Origin: JALJPB01 sp034111045
GTDB lineage: Bacteria; Pseudomonadota; Gammaproteobacteria; Enterobacterales; Alteromonadaceae
Direction of reading: 5' to 3'
Assembly (NCBI GenBank): GCA_034111045.1
Contig: JAWUYA010000050.1
Location: forward strand, 1-64,000
Length of the DNA stretch: 64,000 nucleotides
Part shown: positions 29,330 to 38,464 of the stretch, piece after piece
Layout: every line of letters begins with the position of its first letter
How positions within the stretch are numbered: the first letter of the stretch is position 1
The notes under the pieces: generated by a model
The model's input: the letters and a program-made list of their open reading frames with translations, nothing else
Database searches by the model: none
What the model was told of the DNA's origin: nothing
Made by a program: the position numbers and the translations under genes

Positions 29330-29367
29330 GACGAAAATATTTTAAAATAAATATTTTCGTCTTTTTT
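29330..29367 (+). terminator. Intrinsic terminator between skp and lpxD
   Basis: GACGAAAATATTT (29330-29342) pairs perfectly with AAATATTTTCGTC (29349-29361), 13 bp, followed by six T. It is about 30 bases past the skp stop. Confidence 0.9.
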
Positions 29368-29433
29368 AGTTTAATACCTATTGGAATATAGTGATTCATC
29401 TCTTTCAATTTAATTTGAGTGGTATCCATTGTT

Positions 29434-30456
29434 ATGAATTATACTCTAGAACAGATTGCTGAAAAAATCAGTGCAACTGTCGTTTATGCGAGTAGTAATC
29501 AAAATATTACTATCAATAGTATCGCAACTCTCGATAAAGCTCAAATCGGACAAATTGCATTTTTAGCCAATAGTAAATATCGTCATCAACTAATTGGTAC
29601 ACAAGCATCCGCGGTCATTCTAGATGGTAACTGTTTAGGTGACTGTAAAACCAATGCTCTGGTAATGTCTAATCCATATATGGGCTATGCAATTGTTGCT
29701 CAATTACTTAATTATACACCGGCAACAGCTATAAACATTCATAGCAGTGCAGTTGTAGAGCAGAATGTAAAGCTAGGTAAAAATGTTGCCATTGGAGCAA
29801 ATGCTGTCATCGAATCAGGTGTTACTCTCGGTGATAATGTCTCTATTGGCGCCGGTTGTTTTATTGGTAAAAATACTAAAATTGGTTCACACACCTCTCT
29901 CTGGTCAAATGTTAGTATCTATCATAATGTAGAAATTGGGCAGCAGTGTTTGATTCAAGCAAACACTGTCATTGGGAGTGATGGCTTTGGTTATGCTAAG
30001 AACCAAGGTCAATGGATTAAAATTCCACAGCTAGGGACCGTTATTATTGGTGATAGAGTTGAAATCGGTGCAAGCACAACGATTGACAGAGGCGCACTTG
30101 AAAATACCATTATTAGCGATGGGGTTATTTTAGATAATCAGATACAAATAGCTCACAATGTCACTATTGGAGAAAATACTGCGATGGCGGCTTGTAGTGT
30201 CATTGCAGGGAGTTCTACTATTGGAAAAAATTGTTCTCTCGCTGGTTTAGTTGGCATAAATGGTCATGTTAATGTTGCCGATGGCTGTGTTTTTACTGGT
30301 ATGGCAATGGTAACTAAGTCTATTAATGAATCTGGTGTTTATTCCTCTGGTACACCAGCGGTTAGTAATAAAGAATGGAATAAAACTAATGCACGTATTA
30401 AGAAACTTGATACGTTAATTAAACGAGTAAAAGCATTGGAAATTAAGTTGACTTGA
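29434..30456 (+). CDS. lpxD: UDP-3-O-(3-hydroxyacyl)glucosamine N-acyltransferase
   Basis: About 340 residues; the third step of lipid A synthesis. There is an N-terminal uridine-binding domain (LDKAQIGQIAFLANSKYR), then many hexapeptide repeats of a left-handed beta helix, including the active-site His in LDNQIQIAHNVTIGE, and a C-terminal helical tail. I prefer the ATG at 29434 over a GTG at 29419, by comparison with LpxD starts; neither has a strong ribosome site. It lies behind the skp terminator and so may have its own promoter. Confidence 0.95.
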   Translation: MNYTLEQIAEKISATVVYASSNQNITINSIATLDKAQIGQIAFLANSKYRHQLIGTQASAVILDGNCLGDCKTNALVMSNPYMGYAIVAQLLNYTPATAINIHSSAVVEQNVKLGKNVAIGANAVIESGVTLGDNVSIGAGCFIGKNTKIGSHTSLWSNVSIYHNVEIGQQCLIQANTVIGSDGFGYAKNQGQWIKIPQLGTVIIGDRVEIGASTTIDRGALENTIISDGVILDNQIQIAHNVTIGENTAMAACSVIAGSSTIGKNCSLAGLVGINGHVNVADGCVFTGMAMVTKSINESGVYSSGTPAVSNKEWNKTNARIKKLDTLIKRVKALEIKLT

Positions 30457-30518
30457 TTAATTTACCCGCTGTTAGATAAAAGAGTAAAAGTAACACCTAT
30501 TTGAAAAGGAATAGAAAT

Positions 30519-30971
30519 TTGGAAACTCCAAAAAATGTGATTGAAATACAAGAAATTAAATCGATAATCCCACATCGTTATCCGATGTTACTTATTGATA
30601 GAGTTCTTGATTATCATCCAGGTAAATGGTTACATGCAATAAAAAATGTATCTATTAACGAGCCTGTTTTTAATGGCCATTTCCCTGATCTCCCTATATT
30701 TCCAGGCGTAATGATCCTAGAGTCTTTAGCACAGGCAACAGGAGTTTTAGGCTTTAAAAGTACAGAAAGTAGAAATGAAAATGAAATGTATCTATTTGCT
30801 TCTATTGATAAGGCCCGTTTTAAAAAACCGGTAGTACCAGGTGATACTATACATTTACATGTTGAGCTTATTAAAGAACGACGTGGTATGTGGAAGTTTT
30901 ATGGTGAAGCCAGAGTTGATGGTAAAGTGGTCTGTTCAGCAGATCTAATGTGTGCTAGACGTACTTTATAG
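30519..30971 (+). CDS. fabZ: 3-hydroxyacyl-[acyl-carrier-protein] dehydratase FabZ
   Basis: A 150-residue hot-dog-fold dehydratase of fatty acid synthesis. The catalytic His is in IPHRYPMLLIDRV and the Glu in FPGVMILESLAQATG; NGHFPDLPIFPG is the other signature. The start is TTG at 30519 because AAAAGGA sits seven bases before it and the length then matches FabZ; a TTG six codons upstream lies inside that ribosome site. It is in its usual place between lpxD and lpxA. Confidence 0.96.
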   Translation: METPKNVIEIQEIKSIIPHRYPMLLIDRVLDYHPGKWLHAIKNVSINEPVFNGHFPDLPIFPGVMILESLAQATGVLGFKSTESRNENEMYLFASIDKARFKKPVVPGDTIHLHVELIKERRGMWKFYGEARVDGKVVCSADLMCARRTL

Positions 30972-31022
30972 TCTTTAACTTAACGCTTAATTATTCCTTA
31001 CAACAAATTTGAGTTAATTGAA

Positions 31023-31793
31023 ATGATACATCCACAAGCCATTATTGAGACTAGCGCTCAAATCGGTGAAAATGTTACTGTCGGCCCTTGGACATATATA
31101 GGTAAAGACGTTGTTATTGGTGATAACTGTGAAATAAACTCTCACGTAGTCATCAAAGGGCCAACACGTATTGGTAAAGGTAACCGTTTTTTCCAATTTT
31201 CGAGTATTGGTGAAGAGTGTCAAGACCTAAAGTATGACGGCGAACCTACAGAGTTAGTTATTGGAGATAATAATACTTTTCGAGAAAGTTGTACTATCCA
31301 CAGAGGAACTATTCAAGACAATAGTTTGACTGAGATAGGGAGTCATAATTTATTTATGGCTTATAGCCATGTTGCTCATGATTGCATCGTTGGTGATAAC
31401 TGTATAATGGCAAATAATGCAACTATAGGAGGGCATGTACACCTTGGTGATTATGTCATTATTGGGGGAATGTCATGTATTCATCAATTTTGTCACATTG
31501 GTAGTCATAGCTTTATTGCCGCCAATGCATTTGTTCCTAAAGACGTACCGGCATTTGTTATGGCGTCAGGATATCCTGCTAAACCTTTTGGATTAAATTC
31601 TGAGGGATTAAAACGCAGAGGTTTTGATAAGGATACCATTGCTAATATCAAACGTGCTTACAAGCAAGTATATCGCAAGGGCTTAACCGTAGAGGAAGCG
31701 GTAGCTTCAGTTAAAACATTAGCTGAACAGACACCAGAAGTTAATATTTTTACTGATATTGTTATAAACTCTTCACGCGGTATCATTCGTTAA
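31023..31793 (+). CDS. lpxA: UDP-N-acetylglucosamine O-acyltransferase
   Basis: A 256-residue beta-helix acyltransferase and the first enzyme of lipid A synthesis. It opens MIHPQAIIETSAQIGENVTV. The catalytic His is in LFMAYSHVAHDCIVGDN; GGHVHLGDYVIIGG is the ruler region. The C-terminal helical domain (GLKRRGFDKDTIANIKRAYK) binds carrier protein. It follows fabZ by 51 bases. Confidence 0.97.
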   Translation: MIHPQAIIETSAQIGENVTVGPWTYIGKDVVIGDNCEINSHVVIKGPTRIGKGNRFFQFSSIGEECQDLKYDGEPTELVIGDNNTFRESCTIHRGTIQDNSLTEIGSHNLFMAYSHVAHDCIVGDNCIMANNATIGGHVHLGDYVIIGGMSCIHQFCHIGSHSFIAANAFVPKDVPAFVMASGYPAKPFGLNSEGLKRRGFDKDTIANIKRAYKQVYRKGLTVEEAVASVKTLAEQTPEVNIFTDIVINSSRGIIR

Positions 31794-31886
31794 TTTATGT
31801 TAATTTATGTCAATTATTTATAAAGTTAACGTGATATTTGCTTTATTATTCTCAATTTATTTTCATCTTGAGTGAATCCGCCTAAA

Positions 31887-33059
31887 ATGACTCAGTTACA
31901 CGTTCAAATAAATAACAAACATCCTACCATTGCGATTGTTGTCGGTGAGCATTCAGGAGATACCTTGGGTCAAGGGCTTATTATTGCTCTCAAGAGAATC
32001 TATCCTGACGCTAAATTTATCGGCATTGGTGGCCCCAAAATGATAGGGCTAGGTTTTGAAAGCTTATTTGCTATGGATGAACTTTCTGTCATGGGGCTAT
32101 TTGAAGTTTTAGGTCGATTACGCCGCTTATTGCATGTCAGAAAAATACTGATTGAATATTTCACCACCCATAAACCTGATGTTTTTATTGGTATTGATGC
32201 GCCAGACTTTACTATAACCCTTGAAGATAGACTTAAAAAACAAGGAATTAAAACCGTACATTATGTCAGCCCATCGGTATGGGCTTGGCGAGAAAATCGA
32301 GTCTTTAAAATCCAAAAAGCAACCAATATGGTGTTGTCATTATTACCGTTCGAAAAACAATTTTATGATAAACACCAGATACCTTGCACTTTTGTTGGTC
32401 ACTCACTTGCCGATGATATCCCAATGATATCTGATAAGGCTGAGGCCAGAGACGCGTTAAGTTTACCTCAACACAGTAAAATACTGGCTTTAATGCCAGG
32501 AAGTCGAAGTGGGGAACTGTCTCGATTAGTGGTTCCATTTCTAGCAACTGCGGAGCTACTTTCTCTTGATGCTAAAAAAAGAGGACAGTCAATAACCTTT
32601 GTTGTTCCTATGATCAGTAAAAAAAGAGCACTGCAATTTAAAACACTGCATCAAGAAAACTCACCCGACCTGCCGTTGACCATCATTATCAATAATACCC
32701 ATATGGTTATTGCTGCCAGTGATTGTTTGTTAATGGCATCTGGAACCGTTGCTTTAGAGGCAGCACTAATTAAACGTCCTATGGTAGTCTGTTATAAATT
32801 TAATCCTTTAACATACCATCTGTTTAAAAGGTTTGTAAAATTACAATGGTTCTCATTACCTAACCTATTGGCCAATAAAACATTAGTACCTGAGTTATTG
32901 CAGCGTGAAGTCTCTGCTAAAAATATTTATCCTCTGGTTAAAGAACGCCTTTATCAAGATCAATCGGCACTAAATGATGAATTTATTCAGATACATCAAA
33001 CGTTAAAACAAAATGCCAGTGAAAAAGCCGCTGCTGCCGTTGCTGAGCTATTATCATGA
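31887..33059 (+). CDS. lpxB: Lipid-A-disaccharide synthase
   Basis: About 390 residues, a GT19 glycosyltransferase joining UDP-diacylglucosamine to lipid X. Motifs: VVGEHSGDTLGQGL, MGLFEVLGRLRRLL, GIDAPDFTITLEDRL, HYVSPSVWAWRENRVFKI and ALMPGSRSGELSRL. I take the ATG at 31887; an in-frame GTG at 31872 is equally open, and neither has a clear ribosome site. The stop overlaps the ATG of rnhB (ATGA), showing translational coupling. Confidence 0.95.
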   Translation: MTQLHVQINNKHPTIAIVVGEHSGDTLGQGLIIALKRIYPDAKFIGIGGPKMIGLGFESLFAMDELSVMGLFEVLGRLRRLLHVRKILIEYFTTHKPDVFIGIDAPDFTITLEDRLKKQGIKTVHYVSPSVWAWRENRVFKIQKATNMVLSLLPFEKQFYDKHQIPCTFVGHSLADDIPMISDKAEARDALSLPQHSKILALMPGSRSGELSRLVVPFLATAELLSLDAKKRGQSITFVVPMISKKRALQFKTLHQENSPDLPLTIIINNTHMVIAASDCLLMASGTVALEAALIKRPMVVCYKFNPLTYHLFKRFVKLQWFSLPNLLANKTLVPELLQREVSAKNIYPLVKERLYQDQSALNDEFIQIHQTLKQNASEKAAAAVAELLS

Positions 33060-33760
33060 GCAACTTACACAAAGAGGTAATACCTAAGGTGGCCAGGAAA
33101 TCAACCAAAAACATCCTCAAAAAAATCTTTCCAGATTTTGAATACCCTATCGCTTATTGTATTGCCGGTGTTGACGAAGTAGGGCGTGGACCTTTGGTTG
33201 GTGATGTAGTTACAGCCGCGGTCATTTTAGATCCCGATAATCCTATTGAAGGTTTGATGGACTCAAAAAAACTTTCCGATAAAAAACGACAGATTTTGGC
33301 TTTACAAATTAAACAACACGCGATCGCTTACTCAATAGGAAGGGCTAGCCCTGAAGAAATAGATACCTTAAATATTCTCCATGCCACCATGCTTGCAATG
33401 CAGCGAGCGGTTCAGGGCTTAAATGTTACCCCTGATTTTGTCTTGGTTGATGGTAATCGTTGTCCTTCCTTTGGTTTACAAGGTGAAATTTCAAGCCAAG
33501 CAGTAGTTAAAGGTGATGACAGAGTTATTGAAATTAGTGCCGCTTCTATATTGGCTAAGGTTGTCCGTGATGAAGAAATGATTGCTCTCGATAAGCTCCA
33601 TCCAGAGTATGGCTTTGCAAAACACAAAGGATATCCTACTAAAGAGCATCTTGAAAATATCATTATTCATGGTGTGCTTGATTGTTATCGTCAAAGTTTT
33701 AAACCTGTAGCAAAAGTTTTAGCAAGTTCAAAAGCTTTTGAAAATGGTGAGGGTTATTAA
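33056..33760 (+). CDS. rnhB: Ribonuclease HII
   Basis: A 234-residue nuclease removing ribonucleotides from DNA. The metal-binding core begins CIAGVDEVGRGPLVGDVVTA with Asp-Glu, then LMDSKKLSDKKRQIL, LVDGNRCP and ISAASILAKVVRDE. About 30 basic residues precede the core (KVARKSTKNILKK), a longer N-terminus than in E. coli. It overlaps lpxB by 4 bases, and its TAA shares one base with the dnaE ATG. Confidence 0.96.
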   Translation: MSNLHKEVIPKVARKSTKNILKKIFPDFEYPIAYCIAGVDEVGRGPLVGDVVTAAVILDPDNPIEGLMDSKKLSDKKRQILALQIKQHAIAYSIGRASPEEIDTLNILHATMLAMQRAVQGLNVTPDFVLVDGNRCPSFGLQGEISSQAVVKGDDRVIEISAASILAKVVRDEEMIALDKLHPEYGFAKHKGYPTKEHLENIIIHGVLDCYRQSFKPVAKVLASSKAFENGEGY

Positions 33761-36700
33761 TGTCTGAGGTAGTTATAGAAGCTAATATTCCCAATGAAGA
33801 GATGATGGAATATACATCTCAAGCACCTACATTTATTCATTTAAGAGTACACAGCGATTATTCAATGTGTGATGGCTTAAAAAAGGTTAAACCAATCATA
33901 GCCAAAGCCGCTGAGTTAAATATGCCGGCTTTAGCTTTGACTGATCAAACTAACTTGTGTGGGTTAGTTAAGTATTATCATGCAGCGCATGCTGCCGGCA
34001 TGAAACCTATTATTGGTTGTGACTTTTGGGTTAAAAGTGAAGAACTCGAAGATGAGCTGTTTCGTTTAGTTATTATAGCGACTGATAATATTGGCTATAA
34101 AAACCTCACTGAACTTATTTCTAAAGCATATATGCGTGGCCATATTCAAGGTAAAGCGGTTCTTGATAAAAATTGGTTAATTGAGTTTAAGCAAGGATTA
34201 ATATTACTTTCTGGAGGTCGAGAGGGTGATATTGGTAAAGCATTACTTAAAGGTAATCATCAGCTTGTAAATCAAATGGTCATCTTTTATCAATCACATT
34301 TTCACCATCATTTTTATCTTGAATTGATAAGAACAGGTAGAGAAAATGAAGAAAATTACCTTCATCTTGCCGTAGAGTTAGCGAGCAAAATTGGTTTGCC
34401 CGTTGTTGCGACCAATGAAGTGGTTTTTCTTGATCCTAAAGACTTCGATGCTCATGAAGTTCGAGTTGCAATACACGACGGTTATACCTTAGATGATAAA
34501 AGACGGCCTAAATTATATTCTGCCGAACAATATTTACGTACAAGTGATGAAATGTCAGTGCTTTTTTCTGATATTCCAGAAGCACTTGAAAATACAGTGG
34601 AAATAGCTAAACGGTGCAATGTAACGGTCACCTTAGGTGAATATGTACTACCTGATTTCCCTACCGAAGGACTAGAAATAAATGATTACTTTATCAAAGT
34701 TTCGGAAGCCGGTTTAGAAAAAAGACTTATACAACTATTTGATACTAAAGTAGAAGGTTTTTCGGACATTCGAAAGCCTTATGACGAACGCTTAGCCATT
34801 GAGTTAAAAGTTGTTAATAATATGGGATTTCCCGGTTATTTTTTGATCGTAATGGAGTTTATCCAATGGAGTAAAGATAATAATATTCCAGTAGGACCCG
34901 GAAGAGGGTCGGGGGCGGGATCACTCATTGCTTATGCGCTAGATATTACCGATATTGACCCTCTTGAATTTGATTTGCTGTTCGAGCGATTTTTAAACCC
35001 TGAACGGGTGTCGATGCCTGATTTTGATATCGATTTTTGTATGGACAGGCGTGATGAAGTTATTGACCATGTAGCTGAACTTTATGGCCGGGATGCGGTA
35101 TCTCAAATTATAACCTTTGGTACTATGGCCGCCAAAGCTGTTATTCGTGACGTTGGCCGAGTACTAGGCCATCCTTATGGTTTTGTTGACAGAATTTCTA
35201 AATTAATACCACCAACGCCCGGTATGACGTTAGCTAAAGCTTTCGAAGAAGAGCCAAAGCTTCCTGAAATTTATGCTCAAGACAGTGAAGTCAAAGATCT
35301 TATTAATATGTGTCGTATTCTCGAGGGAACAACACGTAATGCAGGTAAACATGCCGGTGGTGTTGTTATATCACCAACAACGATCACTGATTTCTCGCCA
35401 CTGTATTGTGATGAAGAAGGCAAAAATCCAGTCACCCAATTTGACAAAAATGATGTTGAAGACGCAGGTCTTGTTAAATTTGATTTCTTAGGACTTAGAA
35501 CGCTAACAATATTGCAATGGGCAATAGAGATGGCTGACGAAAAGCTACTATCAATGGGAAAAGAACCTATTGATATAACTAAGATAAATTTAGAAGACCC
35601 TACCAGCTACCAAGTATTATTAAAGTCCCAAACAACTGCTGTATTTCAACTTGAATCAAGCGGCATGAAATCTCTCATTGCCAAATTAAAACCTGATTGC
35701 TTTGAAGATATTATCGCTTTAGTTGCTTTATTTAGACCAGGACCTTTGCAATCAGGCATGGTTGATAACTTTATCGAACGTAAACACGGTCGAGAAGCGG
35801 TTAGCTATCCCGACGAAACTTGGCAACATATCGACTTGAAACCGATATTAGAGCCGACCTACGGTATTATTTTATACCAAGAACAAGTCATGCAAATTGC
35901 TCAGGTTCTAGCCGGTTACTCTCTTGGTGGAGCAGATATGCTACGCCGTGCTATGGGTAAGAAAAAGCCTGAAGAGATGGCAAAGCAACGTGTTGGTTTT
36001 GAAGAAGGGGCAATAAATCGAGGGGTAGATGGTGAATTAGCCATGAAGATCTTTGATTTGGTAGAAAAATTTGCTGGTTATGGTTTCAATAAATCTCATT
36101 CTGCTGCTTATGCATTAGTTTCTTACCAAACTTTGTGGATGAAAACTCATTTTCCGGCACAATTTATGGCTGCAGTAATGTCTGCGGATATGGATAATAC
36201 TGAAAAAATTGTTACCCTTGTTGATGAATGTCAAAATATGGGCGTTTATCTATTACCACCTGATGTCAATGCCGGGCAATATAAGTTCACTGTTAATGAT
36301 GATGATCAAATAGTTTATGGTATTGGTGCGATAAAAGGTATAGGTCAAGGACCAATTGAAGCCATTATTGAAGCACGAAATAGTAGTGGCCCTTTTGTTG
36401 ATTTATTCGATTTTTGTGCCCGTTTAGATTTAAAAAAGACAAATAAAAGAATATTAGAAAAATTAATTAAATCAGGAGCAATGGATAAATTAGGACCAAA
36501 TAATGATAAGGGTCCACATCGAGCCGCTTTATTTAACACTCTACCTGATGCAATACGTGCAGCAGATCAGCATGCTAAAGCAAAAGCCTTAGGGCAAGAT
36601 GATTTATTTGGCTTAATAAATGAAGAGCCCGACGATACCCGTCAAGTATTCAAAGTTTGTGCTTATTGGCCTGAAGAAGTTTGGCTTGATGGTGAAAAAG

Positions 36701-37314
36701 AAACGTTAGGCTTATATTTAACAGGTCATCCAATTAATCGTTATTTAGCTGAAATTAAACACTATGGATCGGGTCGTTTAGTCAGCTTACAACCCAAAGG
36801 CAAAGATAACCTTTCGGTTGCCATAGGATTAGTTATTGGTGTTCGGGTTTTGGTAAATAAAAGAGGTAGGCGCTGGGCGCTGGTGACACTTGATGATAAA
36901 AGTGCCAGAATGGATATCCGTCTATTTCCAGATGACTATGATACTTTCGCTGATTTACTCGTCACTGATGCTATTTTAGTCTGCAAAGGACAGGTCAGCT
37001 TTGATGATTACTCTGGAGGTATTACAATGACCGCTCGAGATATTATGACCATCGATGATGCTCGGGAAACTTATGTTAAATCACTTGATATTTGTGTAGA
37101 TAAAGCTATGATCTCAAGTACTTTTATTGAAGACTTTACTCAGGTATTATTACCATACAAAGATGGCACCTGTCCTATTAGAGTTTTTTACCAACGTGAA
37201 GAAGCACAAGGCATGTTGGAATTAGGTGTACAGTGGCGTATAACACCTGCAGATTTATTATTATATGAGTTAAAAAATTTACTCGGTAATGATAACATTA
37301 GGTTAGCGTTTTAA
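33760..37314 (+). CDS. dnaE: DNA polymerase III alpha subunit
   Basis: An 1184-residue replicative polymerase of the C family. The N-terminal PHP domain starts FIHLRVHSDYSMCDGLKKV. The catalytic Asp residues lie in PDFDIDFCMDRRDEVI, and the fingers region has YQEQVMQIAQVLAGYSLGGA. Further on come a helix-hairpin-helix, an OB fold (DDKSARMDIRLFP) and a C-terminal tau-binding part. The start has no separate promoter: it overlaps the rnhB stop (TAATG), so the two are cotranscribed. Confidence 0.97.
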   Translation: MSEVVIEANIPNEEMMEYTSQAPTFIHLRVHSDYSMCDGLKKVKPIIAKAAELNMPALALTDQTNLCGLVKYYHAAHAAGMKPIIGCDFWVKSEELEDELFRLVIIATDNIGYKNLTELISKAYMRGHIQGKAVLDKNWLIEFKQGLILLSGGREGDIGKALLKGNHQLVNQMVIFYQSHFHHHFYLELIRTGRENEENYLHLAVELASKIGLPVVATNEVVFLDPKDFDAHEVRVAIHDGYTLDDKRRPKLYSAEQYLRTSDEMSVLFSDIPEALENTVEIAKRCNVTVTLGEYVLPDFPTEGLEINDYFIKVSEAGLEKRLIQLFDTKVEGFSDIRKPYDERLAIELKVVNNMGFPGYFLIVMEFIQWSKDNNIPVGPGRGSGAGSLIAYALDITDIDPLEFDLLFERFLNPERVSMPDFDIDFCMDRRDEVIDHVAELYGRDAVSQIITFGTMAAKAVIRDVGRVLGHPYGFVDRISKLIPPTPGMTLAKAFEEEPKLPEIYAQDSEVKDLINMCRILEGTTRNAGKHAGGVVISPTTITDFSPLYCDEEGKNPVTQFDKNDVEDAGLVKFDFLGLRTLTILQWAIEMADEKLLSMGKEPIDITKINLEDPTSYQVLLKSQTTAVFQLESSGMKSLIAKLKPDCFEDIIALVALFRPGPLQSGMVDNFIERKHGREAVSYPDETWQHIDLKPILEPTYGIILYQEQVMQIAQVLAGYSLGGADMLRRAMGKKKPEEMAKQRVGFEEGAINRGVDGELAMKIFDLVEKFAGYGFNKSHSAAYALVSYQTLWMKTHFPAQFMAAVMSADMDNTEKIVTLVDECQNMGVYLLPPDVNAGQYKFTVNDDDQIVYGIGAIKGIGQGPIEAIIEARNSSGPFVDLFDFCARLDLKKTNKRILEKLIKSGAMDKLGPNNDKGPHRAALFNTLPDAIRAADQHAKAKALGQDDLFGLINEEPDDTRQVFKVCAYWPEEVWLDGEKETLGLYLTGHPINRYLAEIKHYGSGRLVSLQPKGKDNLSVAIGLVIGVRVLVNKRGRRWALVTLDDKSARMDIRLFPDDYDTFADLLVTDAILVCKGQVSFDDYSGGITMTARDIMTIDDARETYVKSLDICVDKAMISSTFIEDFTQVLLPYKDGTCPIRVFYQREEAQGMLELGVQWRITPADLLLYELKNLLGNDNIRLAF

Positions 37315-37420
37315 AAAAATTCGAAAACTACGTGTTTACTCAATACATGTTTAAACGGGTAGGTGAAACAACTATAACTAGTTTGTTTTATTACATATAT
37401 AAGAATTAGGTAAATATTAA

Positions 37421-38377
37421 ATGTCATTAAATTTTTTAGATTTTGAGCAACCAATTGCTGAACTTGATGCAAAAATTGAAGAATTAACGTTAGTGAACAA
37501 CGGACAAGATCTTGATTTAGACCTTGAGGATCAAATTTCTCAATTACGAGAGAAAAACAAAGAGCAAACCCAAAAGATTTTTGAAAATCTTGACCCCTGG
37601 CAGACTGCACGAGTTGCGCGTCACCCTCAGCGTCCTTTCACTTTAGATTATATCCCTCGTATTTTTACTGAATTCGATGAACTTGCCGGTGATCGCGCTT
37701 ATGCTGATGATAAAGCTATTATTGGTGGTACAGCACGCTTAGATGGCACGCCTGTTATGATTATAGGTCATCAAAAAGGACGCTCTACTACTGAAAAGAT
37801 AAAGCGTAATTTTGCCATGCCTCGTCCAGAAGGTTACCGTAAAGCATTGCGTTTAATGGAAATGGCTGAGCGTTTCAACATGCCTATTATCACTTTCATT
37901 GATACTCCCGGTGCATACCCAGGGATTGGCGCAGAAGAACGTGGTCAAAGTGAAGCTATTGCTCGTAACTTAAAAGTAATGGCTCGCTTAACTGTACCCA
38001 TTATTTGTACTGTCATTGGTGAAGGTGGTTCTGGTGGCGCTTTGGCTATTGGCATAGGAGACAGAGTCAATATGTTGAAATATTCAACGTATGCTGTTAT
38101 CTCTCCCGAAGGTTGTGCCTCAATATTATGGAAAACAGCTGAGAAGGCTCCTACGGCGGCAACTGCTATGGGGATTACAGCACAGCGAATAAAAGAACTT
38201 GATTTAATTGATAATATTGTTGAAGAACCCCTTGGTGGTGCTCACCGTGATATGGACATGATGGCGGCACAATTAAAACAACGCCTAAAAACAGATTTAA
38301 ACGACTTAAAAGGTCTAGCTAAAGATGATCTAGTTGAAAAACGTTACGATCGTTTAATGTCTTTTGGCTATTGCTAA
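37421..38377 (+). CDS. accA: Acetyl-CoA carboxylase carboxyltransferase subunit alpha
   Basis: A 318-residue subunit that forms the alpha2beta2 carboxyltransferase with AccD, making malonyl-CoA. Seen: N-terminal helix (LDFEQPIAELDAKIEEL), WQTARVARHPQRPFTLDYI, GTPVMIIGHQKGRSTTEKI and the oxyanion-hole region FIDTPGAYPGIGAEERGQSE. Length equals the E. coli protein. Promoter not obvious; 106 bases separate it from dnaE. Confidence 0.97.
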   Translation: MSLNFLDFEQPIAELDAKIEELTLVNNGQDLDLDLEDQISQLREKNKEQTQKIFENLDPWQTARVARHPQRPFTLDYIPRIFTEFDELAGDRAYADDKAIIGGTARLDGTPVMIIGHQKGRSTTEKIKRNFAMPRPEGYRKALRLMEMAERFNMPIITFIDTPGAYPGIGAEERGQSEAIARNLKVMARLTVPIICTVIGEGGSGGALAIGIGDRVNMLKYSTYAVISPEGCASILWKTAEKAPTAATAMGITAQRIKELDLIDNIVEEPLGGAHRDMDMMAAQLKQRLKTDLNDLKGLAKDDLVEKRYDRLMSFGYC

Positions 38378-38388
38378 TAAAATTTATC

Positions 38389-38448
38389 AGCTATCAGCTA
38401 TCAGTTATTAATTTTGAGTTCGTTACTTTAAACTAATAGCTGATAGCT
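38389..38448. repeat. 18-bp intergenic inverted repeat with internal direct repeat
   Basis: AGCTATCAGCTATCAGTT (38389-38406) is mirrored by AACTAATAGCTGATAGCT (38431-38448), one mismatch in 18, around a 24-base loop. Each arm is itself a doubled GCTATCA unit. It sits between accA and tilS, 11 bases after the accA stop. It may be a REP-like mobile repeat or a terminator. Confidence 0.7.
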
Positions 38449-38464
38449 TTAAGGCATTTTAATT

